Both the position numbers and the translations under genes were made by a program. From Clostridiaceae bacterium (GTDB lineage: Bacteria > Bacillota > Clostridia > Lachnospirales > Lachnospiraceae), in assembly GCA_910575585.1 (NCBI GenBank), contig CAJTGF010000010.1, forward strand, positions 1 through 64,000: 64,000 nt of DNA, given 5' to 3'. Positions within the stretch are counted from its first letter, which is position 1; every line of letters starts with the position of its first letter. The notes under the pieces are model-generated. The model saw nothing but the letters and a program-made list of their open reading frames with translations, was not told the origin of the DNA and made no database searches. Shown one piece after another: positions 26,461 to 35,547 of this stretch.

Positions 26461-26635
26461 AACATCCCATGCACACGGAGGTTTTTCTTTTACCGTAAGC
26501 GTTTTCCGCACTGCCTCCCCTCTAACGAGGGACAATAGTTACAACGGGATCAACTGCACGCATGGGACGTTGATTTGGGACGGGGCCATGTGGAGCAGTG
26601 AACTGAAGGCGGCCCTGGAGATGTCTGCCGCATAA
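26461..26635 (+). pseudogene. Possible coding remnant upstream of the SSB gene
   Basis: An open stretch without a suitable start reads SYNGINCTHGTLIWDGAMWS and then ELKAALEMSAA to a TAA at 26633. The amino-acid mix looks protein-like, but I recognise no family. The rest of the 26256-26916 gap is regulatory-looking sequence described separately. Confidence 0.3.
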
Positions 26636-26661
26636 GGCGTGGGAGGGACCCCGGGGAAAAC

Positions 26662-26851
26662 GGTCAAAAAAACCTTATCCGCAGAAAGGGGGCGAAATCT
26701 CCCGGGGGACTGTGCCAAAAGTATAGGGAGATAAAAAAACACGGAAAAACCGCATAAACTGACGGAAATAAGCGGCAAATGCGCAGCATGGATGGGAAAA
26801 GATTTATGCCGCGCATTTTTTCTCCTAAAAATCCCCACTATCACCCATGCT
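26662..26851 (+). promoter_or_regulatory. Shared intergenic element upstream of the SSB gene
   Basis: CGGTCAAAAAAACC followed by TTATCCGCA (26675-26683) and GAAA is the dispersed 9-mer in its standard A-rich setting. About 150 nt on, AAATCC (26829-26834), 9 nt and CCCATGCT (26844-26851) repeat the promoter-like motif with one change. The SSB start is 65 nt further, so the second part is placed like a promoter. Confidence 0.5.
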
Positions 26852-26885
26852 TTATACGGGAGAACAGAACAGAAAGGAGGAACCC

Positions 26886-26930
26886 ATGCACTCATACCGT
26901 GCATGGTGCCAGAACTATGGCAAGACATAA
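26886..26930 (+). other. 14-codon leader ORF overlapping the SSB start
   Basis: AGAAAGGAGG sits about 6 nt before ATG 26886, which opens MHSYRAWCQNYGKT and a TAA at 26928. The SSB frame starts at ATG 26917 inside this leader and has no good site of its own. Either translation of SSB is coupled to the leader, or SSB starts at the in-frame GTG at 26899. Confidence 0.5.
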
Positions 26931-27816
26931 TGAAGTAACACTATACGGGCAGGTATCCAGCGAACCACTCCTTTTGCGGGAGTCCAGCCAGGACCCTAAC
27001 AGCCGGATCTGCCGCGTACTCTCGTCCTTCACGGTCATACGTGGGATCCGGGATTTCGGCGCAAAGGACCAGAGGATGAGGCTGGACGAGGTCGTTGTCA
27101 TGAGCGGCAATGAGAAGATCATGGATTTCATGAAGGAGTGGCACCTGGGGGACATCGTGTCCCTGCGCGGCACGCTGATCACCAATGACTACAACAAGTC
27201 CTGCACCTGTGCGGAATGCGGCCATACGCAGCTTTACAAAGGCTATTCGGCATATGTCTACCCGATCTACGTCCGGCTGGTGGCCCAGGGGTATACGCCA
27301 GAGCAGGGGCTTGCGGAGTTGCGCCGGAACGCAGAGATCTCCAACCGGATCACCGTGATCGGGAAAGCGTGCAGCAAGCCGGCATTCCACAGACATGAAA
27401 AAAGCGGAACGCCGATCAGCAGCTACATCATTGACATTGAAAGGAAATACCGGGTCAAGGAAGACCTTGACTCCAATCGGCATGATTTCCCGGCCATCAA
27501 GTCCTATGGTGGGATTGCCGAGAATGACTACCTGGCTATCGAGGAAGGGGGCTTGGTCTTCGTTGACGGGCAGCTTCAGGTCAGGAACTATACCAGGACC
27601 TTCATATGTGAAAATTGTGGGGCAGAGATCCAGAAGTTGGACAACGTGACGGAAATCGTGCCATATTCTACGGAATACTTGACCGGATGTCATTCCATGG
27701 CGGACGTCATGGCCCTGCGCGAACAGATCAAAGAGCAGCAGGAATTCCAGGCAACGCAGGAGATGTTCGCAGGAGGGGGATACGGCGCGGACGGCGAGTC
27801 TGGGGAGGATAGCTGA
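26917..27816 (+). CDS. ssb: SSB-like protein with two OB folds and Cys-pair insertions
   Basis: A 299-aa protein with two related halves. Residues about 1-115 (VTLYGQVSSEPLL, FTVIRGIRDFG, LGDIVSLRGTLI) and about 140-275 (ITVIGKACSKPAF, GLVFVDGQLQVRNY) each look like an SSB OB fold. Each half carries a Cys cluster at the same place near its end: CTCAECG in the first and CENCG in the second, suggestive of zinc knuckles. The C-terminus is acidic (GADGESGEDS), like the partner-binding tail of SSB. It would coat single-stranded DNA during transfer or replication. It is longer than ordinary SSB (about 110-180 aa). The start is uncertain because of the overlapping leader. Confidence 0.75.
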   Translation: MARHNEVTLYGQVSSEPLLLRESSQDPNSRICRVLSSFTVIRGIRDFGAKDQRMRLDEVVVMSGNEKIMDFMKEWHLGDIVSLRGTLITNDYNKSCTCAECGHTQLYKGYSAYVYPIYVRLVAQGYTPEQGLAELRRNAEISNRITVIGKACSKPAFHRHEKSGTPISSYIIDIERKYRVKEDLDSNRHDFPAIKSYGGIAENDYLAIEEGGLVFVDGQLQVRNYTRTFICENCGAEIQKLDNVTEIVPYSTEYLTGCHSMADVMALREQIKEQQEFQATQEMFAGGGYGADGESGEDS

Positions 27817-27868
27817 AGCACCGTGAGGCCAGCCAGGTTAAAAAAATAGAAAGGAGTTTTTGAAGTCA

Positions 27869-29893
27869 ATGGAGAGTATTTTGAAACCAGAACAGAGGAT
27901 GTACCTGATCTTGTCCCTGGTATCGGACTTAAGGGACAGATACGTCGGGAAGGAAGACTGGAAGACGGATTACCAGATTGCGTCGAGGATCTATGCGAAT
28001 GCGTTTGTAAACCTGATCCGTTACGGGCACCAGTCCTCATACGAGGAAAGGGACGGGGTGGCGTTTTTGACCTTAGGCCTGGAGGGCCGCACATACAGCT
28101 GCCCTGCCAGGACGGTCAAGAATATCATGCGGTCAGAATTTGCCGCCGTTGAGGAGAAACTGCCGGAGATCCTGCCGCTCCTGGAGGCAGAAGAAAGCCG
28201 TATCGCGGAAGAACAGAAAAGCAGGAAACGCCGCAGGAAAGCAAAGACGGCAGAGGACGGCGCACATGGGACACCGCAGCCCGGGACAAGGGACGCGACA
28301 CAGGGACAGCCCGCAGAGACAGCAGGGAAAGTTGCCCAGGACATAAGGCGGGAGTGTAAGGATGCCACCGCACAGGCAGCCGCCCAAAAGCCTCCTATAG
28401 CAGCCGCCAGGACGGACGTTAAGGCGGCGGAAGCGCCAGATACGCCCAAGGTGCCAGATATCCCTGCCATACCCGCTGTGCCCGCCATGCCGGATGGGAA
28501 GGATGCTGCGCCGGAGCATCCGGCTAAACCAGGTGTGGATACGGGAGCAGCCAAGGCCACCACGGAGGAGCCTGCGAAAGAGTTGGTAACGCAAGGGGCT
28601 GCGCAAGAGCCCAGTGCGGCAGGGGAGGATGCGGGCAGTCATGAAGATGGCCCGGACCAGGCGTCTGGCCCTCTCCATAAAGCCACAGTGAAGAATCCGG
28701 CGCAGAAGTCTTCGGCGGATAGAAGAGCGAATGCACCCATGGAAGAAGGCAAAGCGGGAACGGCAAAGGATGAGGCGCAGAAGGGATCGGAAAGGGCAGG
28801 GGCAGAAGCCGCACCCGTCACGCAGGAAGGCCCAGGAAGCGGCAAGCTGCCTGAAGCCACAAGGGTTCTCGGGACAGGGGAGGAGCCAAAGGGAATGGAG
28901 TCAGTAGAGACTTCCGGATCCTATGAAGGAGATGACGGGGATGGTGGGGATAACCCCTCAAAGGAAGCCGGAGCGCCCCAACCCACTCAGCTGGCTCTGA
29001 CAGCGCCCCATGTATTCCGGAAGAAAGAAAAGAGGGAAGCAGAGCCGCCTGCGGTGAAAGAGGCCGGGAAACCAGGAGGAAGCCCCGCAGGGATTGCAGG
29101 ATCCGCAGGAGGTGCTGTGCAGGCTGAGCCGGAGCGCAGGCCCATGGGAGTACTGTCCCGCTTCCTGCCGAAGGGCAAGAAACAGGAAGTAAGGAACACC
29201 GTGCAGGCAGCGCCGGAGCCGGAAACGCCCACGGAAAGCGCCGAGCCGGACGTGATCCCGCAGATCATGGAGGAGACACTGGGCGAGAGGATCTGCCATA
29301 CCCATTACGTGATGTTAAAGAAGACCTACGGGACCCAGGTCGTCGGGCCGTACATGATCCAGGTATGGCCGACGGAAGTGATCGAGATGCACCCGGATAA
29401 GGTGCCGTCAGCAATCTTCGTCCGGGCAAAAGCCCCCAACGGGACCGTTATATGCAAGACAGGAGACGGCCATATCAAATACGTTGTCCTGGAGATCGAC
29501 CGTAAGCAGTTCAACGTGTTCGGGTTCTGGGAGAACGGGTCTTTTATCACCGAGGTGGTCATGATCAACACAACGGCGAGCATGTATACCATGAACGAGG
29601 AAGTGGAGAAGGAGTGCCCGGAGCAGGTTTCGGATGCGTTCCTGGACCAGTTCCGTTCCAGGGAGCCAAGACGCCCGGAATTCTTTGTGGTTCCGGTCGA
29701 GAATGTCAGCCACGGGGAGCCATTCGTCCCCATCGCCGCATTCGCGAGAGTTGGCAATAAGAATTATGTCATCAGCAACAAAGGGAAGGGGAATGCGCTC
29801 CGTTTCACCTATGCGAACGAATTGTCCGAGATCAGCGGGCGGTGGGAGGACGGGAAATTCGCCTTCACGATCCACGCCGTGGAGCAGGAGTGA
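27869..29893 (+). CDS. Unrecognised 674-aa protein with a long Ala/Pro/Glu linker
   Basis: Begins 52 nt after the SSB stop; AAAGGAG at 27850 lies 13 nt before ATG 27869 and 4 nt before an in-frame TTG at 27860, so the start is uncertain. Residues 1-125 form a compact domain (YLILSLVSDLRDRYVGKEDW, FLTLGLEGRTYSCPAR) followed by a basic patch (KSRKRRRKAK). Residues about 130-460 are low complexity, rich in Ala, Pro, Glu, Gly and Lys. The last 210 residues are a beta-rich domain (ERICHTHYVMLKKTYGTQVV, FNVFGFWENGSFITEV). No signal peptide or membrane helix is seen. The position between SSB and a sigma factor suggests a nucleic-acid role, but no function is assigned. Confidence 0.7.
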   Translation: MESILKPEQRMYLILSLVSDLRDRYVGKEDWKTDYQIASRIYANAFVNLIRYGHQSSYEERDGVAFLTLGLEGRTYSCPARTVKNIMRSEFAAVEEKLPEILPLLEAEESRIAEEQKSRKRRRKAKTAEDGAHGTPQPGTRDATQGQPAETAGKVAQDIRRECKDATAQAAAQKPPIAAARTDVKAAEAPDTPKVPDIPAIPAVPAMPDGKDAAPEHPAKPGVDTGAAKATTEEPAKELVTQGAAQEPSAAGEDAGSHEDGPDQASGPLHKATVKNPAQKSSADRRANAPMEEGKAGTAKDEAQKGSERAGAEAAPVTQEGPGSGKLPEATRVLGTGEEPKGMESVETSGSYEGDDGDGGDNPSKEAGAPQPTQLALTAPHVFRKKEKREAEPPAVKEAGKPGGSPAGIAGSAGGAVQAEPERRPMGVLSRFLPKGKKQEVRNTVQAAPEPETPTESAEPDVIPQIMEETLGERICHTHYVMLKKTYGTQVVGPYMIQVWPTEVIEMHPDKVPSAIFVRAKAPNGTVICKTGDGHIKYVVLEIDRKQFNVFGFWENGSFITEVVMINTTASMYTMNEEVEKECPEQVSDAFLDQFRSREPRRPEFFVVPVENVSHGEPFVPIAAFARVGNKNYVISNKGKGNALRFTYANELSEISGRWEDGKFAFTIHAVEQE

Positions 29894-30045
29894 CGCCCTG
29901 GGCAGGACAGTAAGCAGCCTTCGGATGGCTGTTTCTTCCGTCATGGAGCGGTCTTTTGGCCGCCCGAAAAAAACGGGAAATTTTTCAAAAAAACTGGAAA
30001 AACCGCCGGACATTGCCTATAACCGTCCAGACATCAAAAAAGGCA

Positions 30046-30064
30046 GTATGGCGGGAAACCATAC
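30046..30064. promoter_or_regulatory. Inverted repeat GTATGG-N7-CCATAC
   Basis: A looser version of the palindrome at 7359, placed 15 nt before a TTG start with a good ribosome site. The arms are identical to part of the 7359 palindrome, which suggests a common DNA-binding protein. Confidence 0.4.
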
Positions 30065-30079
30065 AGAAGGAGGACGAGT

Positions 30080-30301
30080 TTGCAGCATGATACCAAAAAA
30101 GTGAACAGCTTCATCAGGTACGTCGGAATGTGTCCGGCTGAGACCACATACAGCGATATGCTCAACGGCTGGATGGGGGACACGGGCGGACGGATATCGG
30201 ACGCGTAGGAACTGCAGTATTACATTAGTCTGATCCCGATGGCGTTAAAAAGAGGACGGATCAGGGCTACGGCTGTAGTCAGGCAGACACCAGAAAAATA
30301 A
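30080..30301 (+). pseudogene. Small ORF interrupted by an amber codon
   Basis: AAGGAGG precedes TTG 30080. The frame reads QHDTKKVNSFIRYVGMCPAE through RISDA, meets TAG at 30206, and continues as ELQYYISLIPMALKRGRIRA to TAA at 30299, 22 nt before the sigma gene. Both halves have protein-like composition, so the TAG looks like a lesion in a roughly 73-aa gene (a CAG-to-TAG change would do). If the TAG were a normal end, the product would be 42 aa. Family unknown. Confidence 0.55.
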
Positions 30302-30322
30302 CAGCAGAATAGGAGAAAAAAG

Positions 30323-31501
30323 ATGAGGACAGAAAGACAGTGGGATTATGAGGAAAGCGTACCAGCACAGGAAGCCTATGAGGAAGAGGAGATGTGCGTG
30401 GAGGAGGATTTCACGGAACTGGAAGGGTATAGGGGCGAGTACAGCGAGGAGCTTGGGAATTACGGGAGCGACTTGAGCGGCTATGTGGAGGAAGGGTACA
30501 GCCAGGAGAAAAAGGACCGGATCGAAGGCATCCAGGACAGTGCGTTCCTCTTAAACGAGACGGCGCACTTCGCCAAGGACAAGGATGCTGCCCAGATCCG
30601 GGAGAATTTTAGGAGGTATGTCAAGGACGTTAACAGCGGCAACGAAATGGCAAAGCAGGCGGCGCAGGAGGGTGCGTGCAGGGACCTGGAATTTTTCATC
30701 ATCAACATCATCACCCGGAAGTTCAGCACGTATGTCGAAAAGGACCGGAGCTTTTTCGAGGACCTGATGCAGGCAGGGCGGATGGGGATCATCATGGCCC
30801 TCCCGAAATACGCCCCTGACAAGGGTATGCCGACGACTTATTTCTTTAATGCGATCAAGCACGAGATGGTCCTCCAGGTGAACCTGATGAAACACGATAC
30901 CAAGTCCCATGTGGCAACTACCAAGAGGAAGATCCTGGAGGTTGACAGGCAGTTCGCGAAATACGGGAGGACGCCTACCCTGCATGATTATGTGTACTGC
31001 ATCAACAGCCCCTTCCACCGGATCACGAACGCGCTGGCGGAGCTGAAGGCAGGCAACACCAAGACGAGCATTGACGACCCGGAGGCTGCTCCGCTGGCAG
31101 ACAGGCAGTCCGCCATGCGCGGGCCGGAGGAATCCGCTATCAGCAACGTGAACTTCGGGAGACTTTTGGAGATCGCCCGCGAGCTGGAGCCGAGGGACGA
31201 GATCATCCAGTGTTTCCTTGAACTGGGCGACGGCAAAGTGAAGACGGCTGAACTGGCGGAAAAGTACGGGCTGGCACCATCGGAAATCACGGAAGGGGTC
31301 AGCAACTTAAAGAACCTCCTCCGCTACCATCCGGAGATGCGGAGGCTCTACCCGGAGCGCTTTAAAGCGAAGGAACATGAGCTCTCCGAGCAGATCGCCT
31401 ACATGCCGGTCGAGGAAGGCCGCATGGCGGTGGAAAACGTCCTGGATTCCTTGAAATCCATGGCCGGAGGCGGGGGAGACCTGGATGTGGTGATGGGTTG
31501 A
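30323..31501 (+). CDS. Sigma-70-family RNA polymerase sigma factor
   Basis: A 392-aa protein with TAGGAGAAAAAAG before the ATG. The first 80 residues are acidic and unrelated to sigma factors. Region 2 follows: FFEDLMQAGRMGIIMALPKY, APDKGMPTTYFFNAIKHEM, matching the DLxQxGxxGLxxAxxxFDxxxGxxFxTYaxxxI pattern that binds core polymerase and the -10 box. FAKYGRTPTLHDYVYCINSP fits region 3. Region 4-like sequence lies near 300-350 (VKTAELAEKYGLAPSEITEG). It should redirect host RNA polymerase to element promoters. Its likely targets are the shared non-standard motifs listed here, which is an inference. No anti-sigma gene is obvious beside it. Confidence 0.83.
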   Translation: MRTERQWDYEESVPAQEAYEEEEMCVEEDFTELEGYRGEYSEELGNYGSDLSGYVEEGYSQEKKDRIEGIQDSAFLLNETAHFAKDKDAAQIRENFRRYVKDVNSGNEMAKQAAQEGACRDLEFFIINIITRKFSTYVEKDRSFFEDLMQAGRMGIIMALPKYAPDKGMPTTYFFNAIKHEMVLQVNLMKHDTKSHVATTKRKILEVDRQFAKYGRTPTLHDYVYCINSPFHRITNALAELKAGNTKTSIDDPEAAPLADRQSAMRGPEESAISNVNFGRLLEIARELEPRDEIIQCFLELGDGKVKTAELAEKYGLAPSEITEGVSNLKNLLRYHPEMRRLYPERFKAKEHELSEQIAYMPVEEGRMAVENVLDSLKSMAGGGGDLDVVMG

Positions 31502-31548
31502 TTTATGCAGCCGGGTCAGCGACATCTGGCTAAGGCCCACAGGCAGAT

Positions 31549-31586
31549 AAGCGCCGCAGTGGCATTGTCCATGTGCGGCGCTTTTT
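31549..31586 (+). terminator. Terminator after the sigma-factor gene
   Basis: AGCGCCGCA (31550-31558) pairs with TGCGGCGCT (31574-31582), followed by TTTTT. It lies about 50 nt after the sigma stop. Confidence 0.85.
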
Positions 31587-31606
31587 GCTGCCCGGATGCG
31601 CTAAGA

Positions 31607-31663
31607 AAACAGTCAAAAAATAGATATCCGCAAAAAACCGGCCTGAAAAAGATCAGCCATACT
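31607..31663 (+). promoter_or_regulatory. Shared intergenic element upstream of the RecD2-like gene
   Basis: AAAACAGTCAAAAAA followed by ATATCCGCA (31624-31632) is nearly the same as the copy at 43361-43388. CCATACT follows at 31657-31663, inside ATCAG...CTGAT, but AAATCC is not at the usual distance. The GTG start of the next gene is 35 nt downstream. Confidence 0.42.
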
Positions 31664-31698
31664 GATAGCAGTCAATGCTGTGCAAGGAGGTGACCTGT

Positions 31699-33788
31699 GT
31701 GGATATCCAGTGCTTGTTGGAACAGGAGATTTATACGGACAGGAGCGGGATCAGCGAATTCCGCATTGTTGAAGATGGTACCGGGAAGAGGTTTCTTGCA
31801 AGGGGGTTCCTGCATGAGGTGAAGACGGGGGCCCGCCTTATACTCAAGGGCGTATCCGGACCGGACGGGGGAGGCTGTATCTCCTACGGCTCTGCCCATA
31901 CCGTGACCAGCACGGAGGAAGAGGCGGTCGCAGTCCTTTGCTGTGCGGATGGGATATCGGAAAAGACCGCCAGGGCCATCACGGATGAACTGGGGGAGGA
32001 CGTGTTCGGCTACCTGGACCGCCCGGATTTTATCAAAGACCTGATGCAGATCCCGGGGATCGGGCCATCAAAGGCAGGCTCCGTCATCCGTTTCTTAAGG
32101 AGCCAGGTGAGCAGCAACGAGGATTACGTCTGGCTGATGGGGAAGGGTTTTCCCTACCTGAGCGCCATGCAGGTCATCAAGGAGCATGGTTCCGGGGCAA
32201 AGACATATGTACTGTCCGACCCATACGGCCCCATGTACAAAAAACAGGCGTGTTTCGAGGTATGCGACGCCATCGCAAAGGAAAGCGGCATGGACGCATG
32301 GGCGTCCAGGAGGGTCCGGGCAGTGATCTGGACCGTACTGGAATCGGATGCCGCAAACGGGAACACCCGGATGCCCATGGGGGATTTCTTAAAACACTGC
32401 TCCAGGCTTTCCGTGTGGGACGGCGGCACCGCCATCCCGGACGAGGTGCTGTCGGTCACGGCTTATGACGCCGGATGCTGCACATGCGGCCCGGGAGGGG
32501 AGGAGCATGTATCCTTAGGAGGCTCAAGCTGGCGGAAGAGAGCATTGTTTACGACTTGAAGAGGCTGAAAGTTTCCTGCCGTTTCCCCGGGGCACCGTCC
32601 ATGGAGAAGATTGGTAGGATCGGGCAGGAAACCGGCATGCCTTATAATGACGAGCAGAAAAAGGTGTTCGAGATCTTCGGGCATGGCGGGGTCGCGGCCC
32701 TGACCGGGTACCCGGGCACCGGAAAGACCACGGTGATCAACGGCCTGATCCGGTATTATGCGGAAGCATGCCCGGATGCGGGCATCCTGCTGTGCGCCCC
32801 GACTGGCAGGGCTGCTTCCCGTGCAGGGGAGGTCAGTGGGAAAGAAGGGCTGACCATGCATAAGGCCATGAAGCGGAAGCCTTTTGACAGCGGGGCAAGG
32901 CGCCAGGAGCCGCTGGACTACGATTTCATCATCGTGGACGAGATGAGCATGTGCGACACGGAACTGTTCGCGTGCTTTTTAAGTTCCGTCAAAAGCGGGA
33001 CGACCGTCTTGCTGGCCGGGGACCCGGACCAGCTCCCGAGCGTCGGCCCGGGACAGGTGTTCCGTGACCTGATCGGATCCGGCGTGATTCCGGTCTTCCG
33101 GCTGACGCAGCTGGTGAGGCAGGACGAGGCATCGGGCATGGCGAAAAATGCTAGGACGGCACTTGCCGGGGAGCCGATCAGGGAATACCGGGATTTCAAG
33201 ATCTCCCTGTGCGGGGAAGGGGAGCCCGTAGTGGATCGGGTGATCCGGGAGGCGGAGGCGTTCCCCTCCATGCCCCTCGTCTTAAGCCCGGTCAAAAAGG
33301 GGGAATGCGGGGTATTTGAACTGAACCGGAAGATGCAGGAGAGGTTTAAAAAGACGGACGACCCCATATGGATCAACGGGGTGCGATTTTATGCCGGGGA
33401 TCCGGTCATCATGACCCATAATAATTACGAGTACGGCTATTACAATGGAGAAGCGGGCACGCTCGTCCGGGCGGAAGGGGGTATCCTGTGCATCAGCCTC
33501 CCGGGGCGGATGCTTGCGCTGGAGATCTCCGATGCTTCGGAGATGGCGCTGGCCTATGCGGTGACAATCCACCGTGCTCAGGGGACGGAGGCGGACTTCT
33601 GCATCACCGTGCTGCCGGAGGAAGCGTGCCATATGGCATCCGGGGAACTTTTGAACACGGCGTTCACAAGGGCGAAGACGGGGGCTGCGGTTGTGGCGAC
33701 GAGGCGGGCGCTTGGGCGCTATGGGGAGGCAGAGCCTGCCCAGAGGGACTGCGCCCTGCCCGGGATGCTTGCCGAGATGGCAGGGTAG
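31699..33788 (+). pseudogene. RecD2-like helicase split by a frameshift
   Basis: GTG 31699 lies 8 nt after AAGGAGGTGACC. The first part (to TGA 32557) has an OB-like start, a helix-hairpin-helix segment (LMQIPGIGPSKAGSVIRFL) and RecD2 linker sequence. The second frame, recognisable from about 32505, begins ILRRLKLAEESIVYDLKRL and holds the helicase: Walker A GYPGTGKTT, Walker B IIVDEMSM, GDPDQLPSVGPG, and the C-terminal YAVTIHRAQGTEAD and NTAFTRAK. The two join in sense if one base is restored near 32508 (reading V-Y-L-R-R-L). As written the protein is in two pieces; a sequencing error is also possible. RecD2 is a 5'-3' SF1B helicase and is found on many mobile elements. Confidence 0.8.
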
Positions 33789-33828
33789 GACAGAGTGTTC
33801 CCAGAAAGAAAAAAGGAGGGAAGAAAAA

Positions 33829-34560
33829 ATGGGGTTGGATGAACATACACAGCGCCTTATCCGGGCGGTTGCGGAGAATGATATCCGTTTAGCCAGGAAG
33901 ATGGCAGTAGAAGCTATCGATGCGGATGAGACCCTGAAGAAGAGGTGGTTCGTGAACAAGTACAAGGCAATCCTCACATCTGAGGGCGCAAACATGATCG
34001 AGTTTCCGGGTAATTTAAGGGACATCATGCTCTGCAAGGATATGTCAATGTCCTTCAAGGAGGGGCGGTATTACCTGATGGAGAACTGCAGGAAGATCTA
34101 CGGGGAGATCTCCCATATGGCGAGGGTCAGCGGGAAACTGATGGAGATGCAGATCCCCTACTGGAACACCACCCTGCTGTACGGGCCTCCCGGCACCGGG
34201 AAGACGATGTTCGGCAGGTATGTGGCATACCGGATGGGGTTTCCGTTCTGCTACCTGAATTTTTCCAGGGTGGTAGACAGCTTTATGAGCGGAACCTCAA
34301 AGAACATCGTGTAGGCTTTCACATATGCCTCCGCAAACCCGTGCGTGTTCATGCTCGATGAGGTAGACGTCATCAGTGCCAACCGGGCAAAGCCCGGGGG
34401 CGGGAGTCCGGATAGGGAGATTGGGCGGGTCACTGTGACGCTCATGCAGGAGTTAGACCGGCTTCCAATGACGTGGTGGTGATTGCGGCCACTAACCGCC
34501 TGGAGCTTGCCAACTACTCGGTAATTGAATTGCCGAGCATGGAAGCATGTGGAGTAATCC
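33829..34560 (+). pseudogene. AAA+ ATPase, broken by an amber codon and a frameshift
   Basis: AAAAGGAGGGAAG precedes ATG 33829. The first 161 codons include Walker A LLYGPPGTGKTMFGRYVA. TAG at 34312 interrupts the frame after SGTSKNIV, but the same frame goes on with AFTYASANPCVFMLDEVDVI, a perfect Walker B. Near 34465 the frame must shift to give NDVVVIAATNRLEL, the sensor-1 region. The arginine-finger and lid part is missing, so there is also a deletion; the 3' edge is approximate. Intact relatives would be ATP-driven remodelling factors. Confidence 0.75.
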
Positions 34561-34608
34561 AAGGAATTAGGGAATATAACAGAGAAACAGAAGTAAGGAG
34601 GAAGAAAC

Positions 34609-35211
34609 ATGGAAGGTATCATACATATCGCTGGAGTCATCCCAAGGATGGGGACGACTACACTGGCGTTGCAGCTAGTGCGATTTCTACAGGAGAGCGG
34701 GTACGACGCCTGCTACGTGGAAATGTCGCGCCAGGATTACATCTGGGGTGCAGCGAACATCTATAAAGGGGCCGCCCTGGACAGGGCGACAGGGAGGACA
34801 ACATGCTTAGGGATCCATATGTTCGGCAGCGAGCGGATCGGTGCCCTGCGGGAAGGGAACCCGCTTTACGACTATGTCGTCTGCGATTTCGGGAACCTTG
34901 CCGATGCGGCGTTCAATAAGCAGCAGTTTGCTGGAGGGGACTGCGGGATCCTGTTGTGCGGGAACAAGCCAAACGAGATATTCCGGACGGAGGACGCCCT
35001 TGCGGACCCGATGTTCTCAGATGCGCTGACAGTGTTCAATTTTACAGATCCCTCTGACCAGGCGGAGATCCGCTCGATGATGATGGACAAGGGGGAAACG
35101 ACTGATTTCATGCCGTACATCCCGGATCCGTTCCATACGGGCAAGGAATATGCCAAGGAGGATTTTTTCCAGCGGCTCATGGACATGGTCATGCGCGTGA
35201 TCCAGCCTTAA
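34609..35211 (+). CDS. ParA/MinD-like P-loop protein with atypical Walker A
   Basis: A 200-aa protein with GTAAGGAGGAAG before the ATG. The start IIHIAGVIPRMGTTTLALQL resembles the ParA/MinD/SIMIBI nucleotide-binding loop, but the Lys of GKT is missing (PRMGTTT). GYDACYVEMS, YDYVVCDFGNL (Walker B-like) and CGILLCGNKPNEI follow the order of that fold. A role in partitioning or regulating another ATPase is possible. It follows the broken AAA+ gene and precedes a small membrane protein by 23 nt. The family is not firmly identified. Confidence 0.6.
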   Translation: MEGIIHIAGVIPRMGTTTLALQLVRFLQESGYDACYVEMSRQDYIWGAANIYKGAALDRATGRTTCLGIHMFGSERIGALREGNPLYDYVVCDFGNLADAAFNKQQFAGGDCGILLCGNKPNEIFRTEDALADPMFSDALTVFNFTDPSDQAEIRSMMMDKGETTDFMPYIPDPFHTGKEYAKEDFFQRLMDMVMRVIQP

Positions 35212-35234
35212 CAGGTATGAAGGGAGGATTTTTT

Positions 35235-35495
35235 GTGGGAAAGTATATGGATATCCTGGAAGTAAAGAGGGAGAATGGCAGGAAGAAGGAAGAGAAGCAG
35301 GAACGGCTCCGGCAGGAGAACGGCATTAAGGATAAGGGATATTACCTGAGGGAAAAGACATGGAAGTCCTACATGAGGGATGGGGCTCAGTATATCTTGT
35401 ACCTGATTTACGTTGCCCTAGCGTTCATCGGGGCCGTCATGGTGCTGCATCCAGAATCCAGGCACCTGGTCCTGCAGCTCTTCCATCTGGCGTAA
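35235..35495 (+). CDS. Small single-pass membrane protein
   Basis: GTG 35235 is preferred because AGGGAGGA lies 7 nt before it; an in-frame ATG at 35217 has no site. The 86-aa product has a charged Lys/Glu/Arg half (KRENGRKKEEKQERLRQENG) and one membrane helix near residues 58-78 (YILYLIYVALAFIGAVMVL). The function is unknown. It is followed by a terminator and closes the unit that starts at 34609. Confidence 0.72.
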   Translation: MGKYMDILEVKRENGRKKEEKQERLRQENGIKDKGYYLREKTWKSYMRDGAQYILYLIYVALAFIGAVMVLHPESRHLVLQLFHLA

Positions 35496-35514
35496 GACAT
35501 CAAAAACATAGGCA

Positions 35515-35547
35515 AGAGGCGGAAAGATTTTTTCCGCCTTTTTTTTA
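35515..35547 (+). terminator. Terminator after the small membrane protein
   Basis: AGGCGGAAA (35517-35525) pairs with TTTCCGCCT (35531-35539), then eight T. The T-run merges into a TTATCCGCA copy at 35545-35553. Confidence 0.85.
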
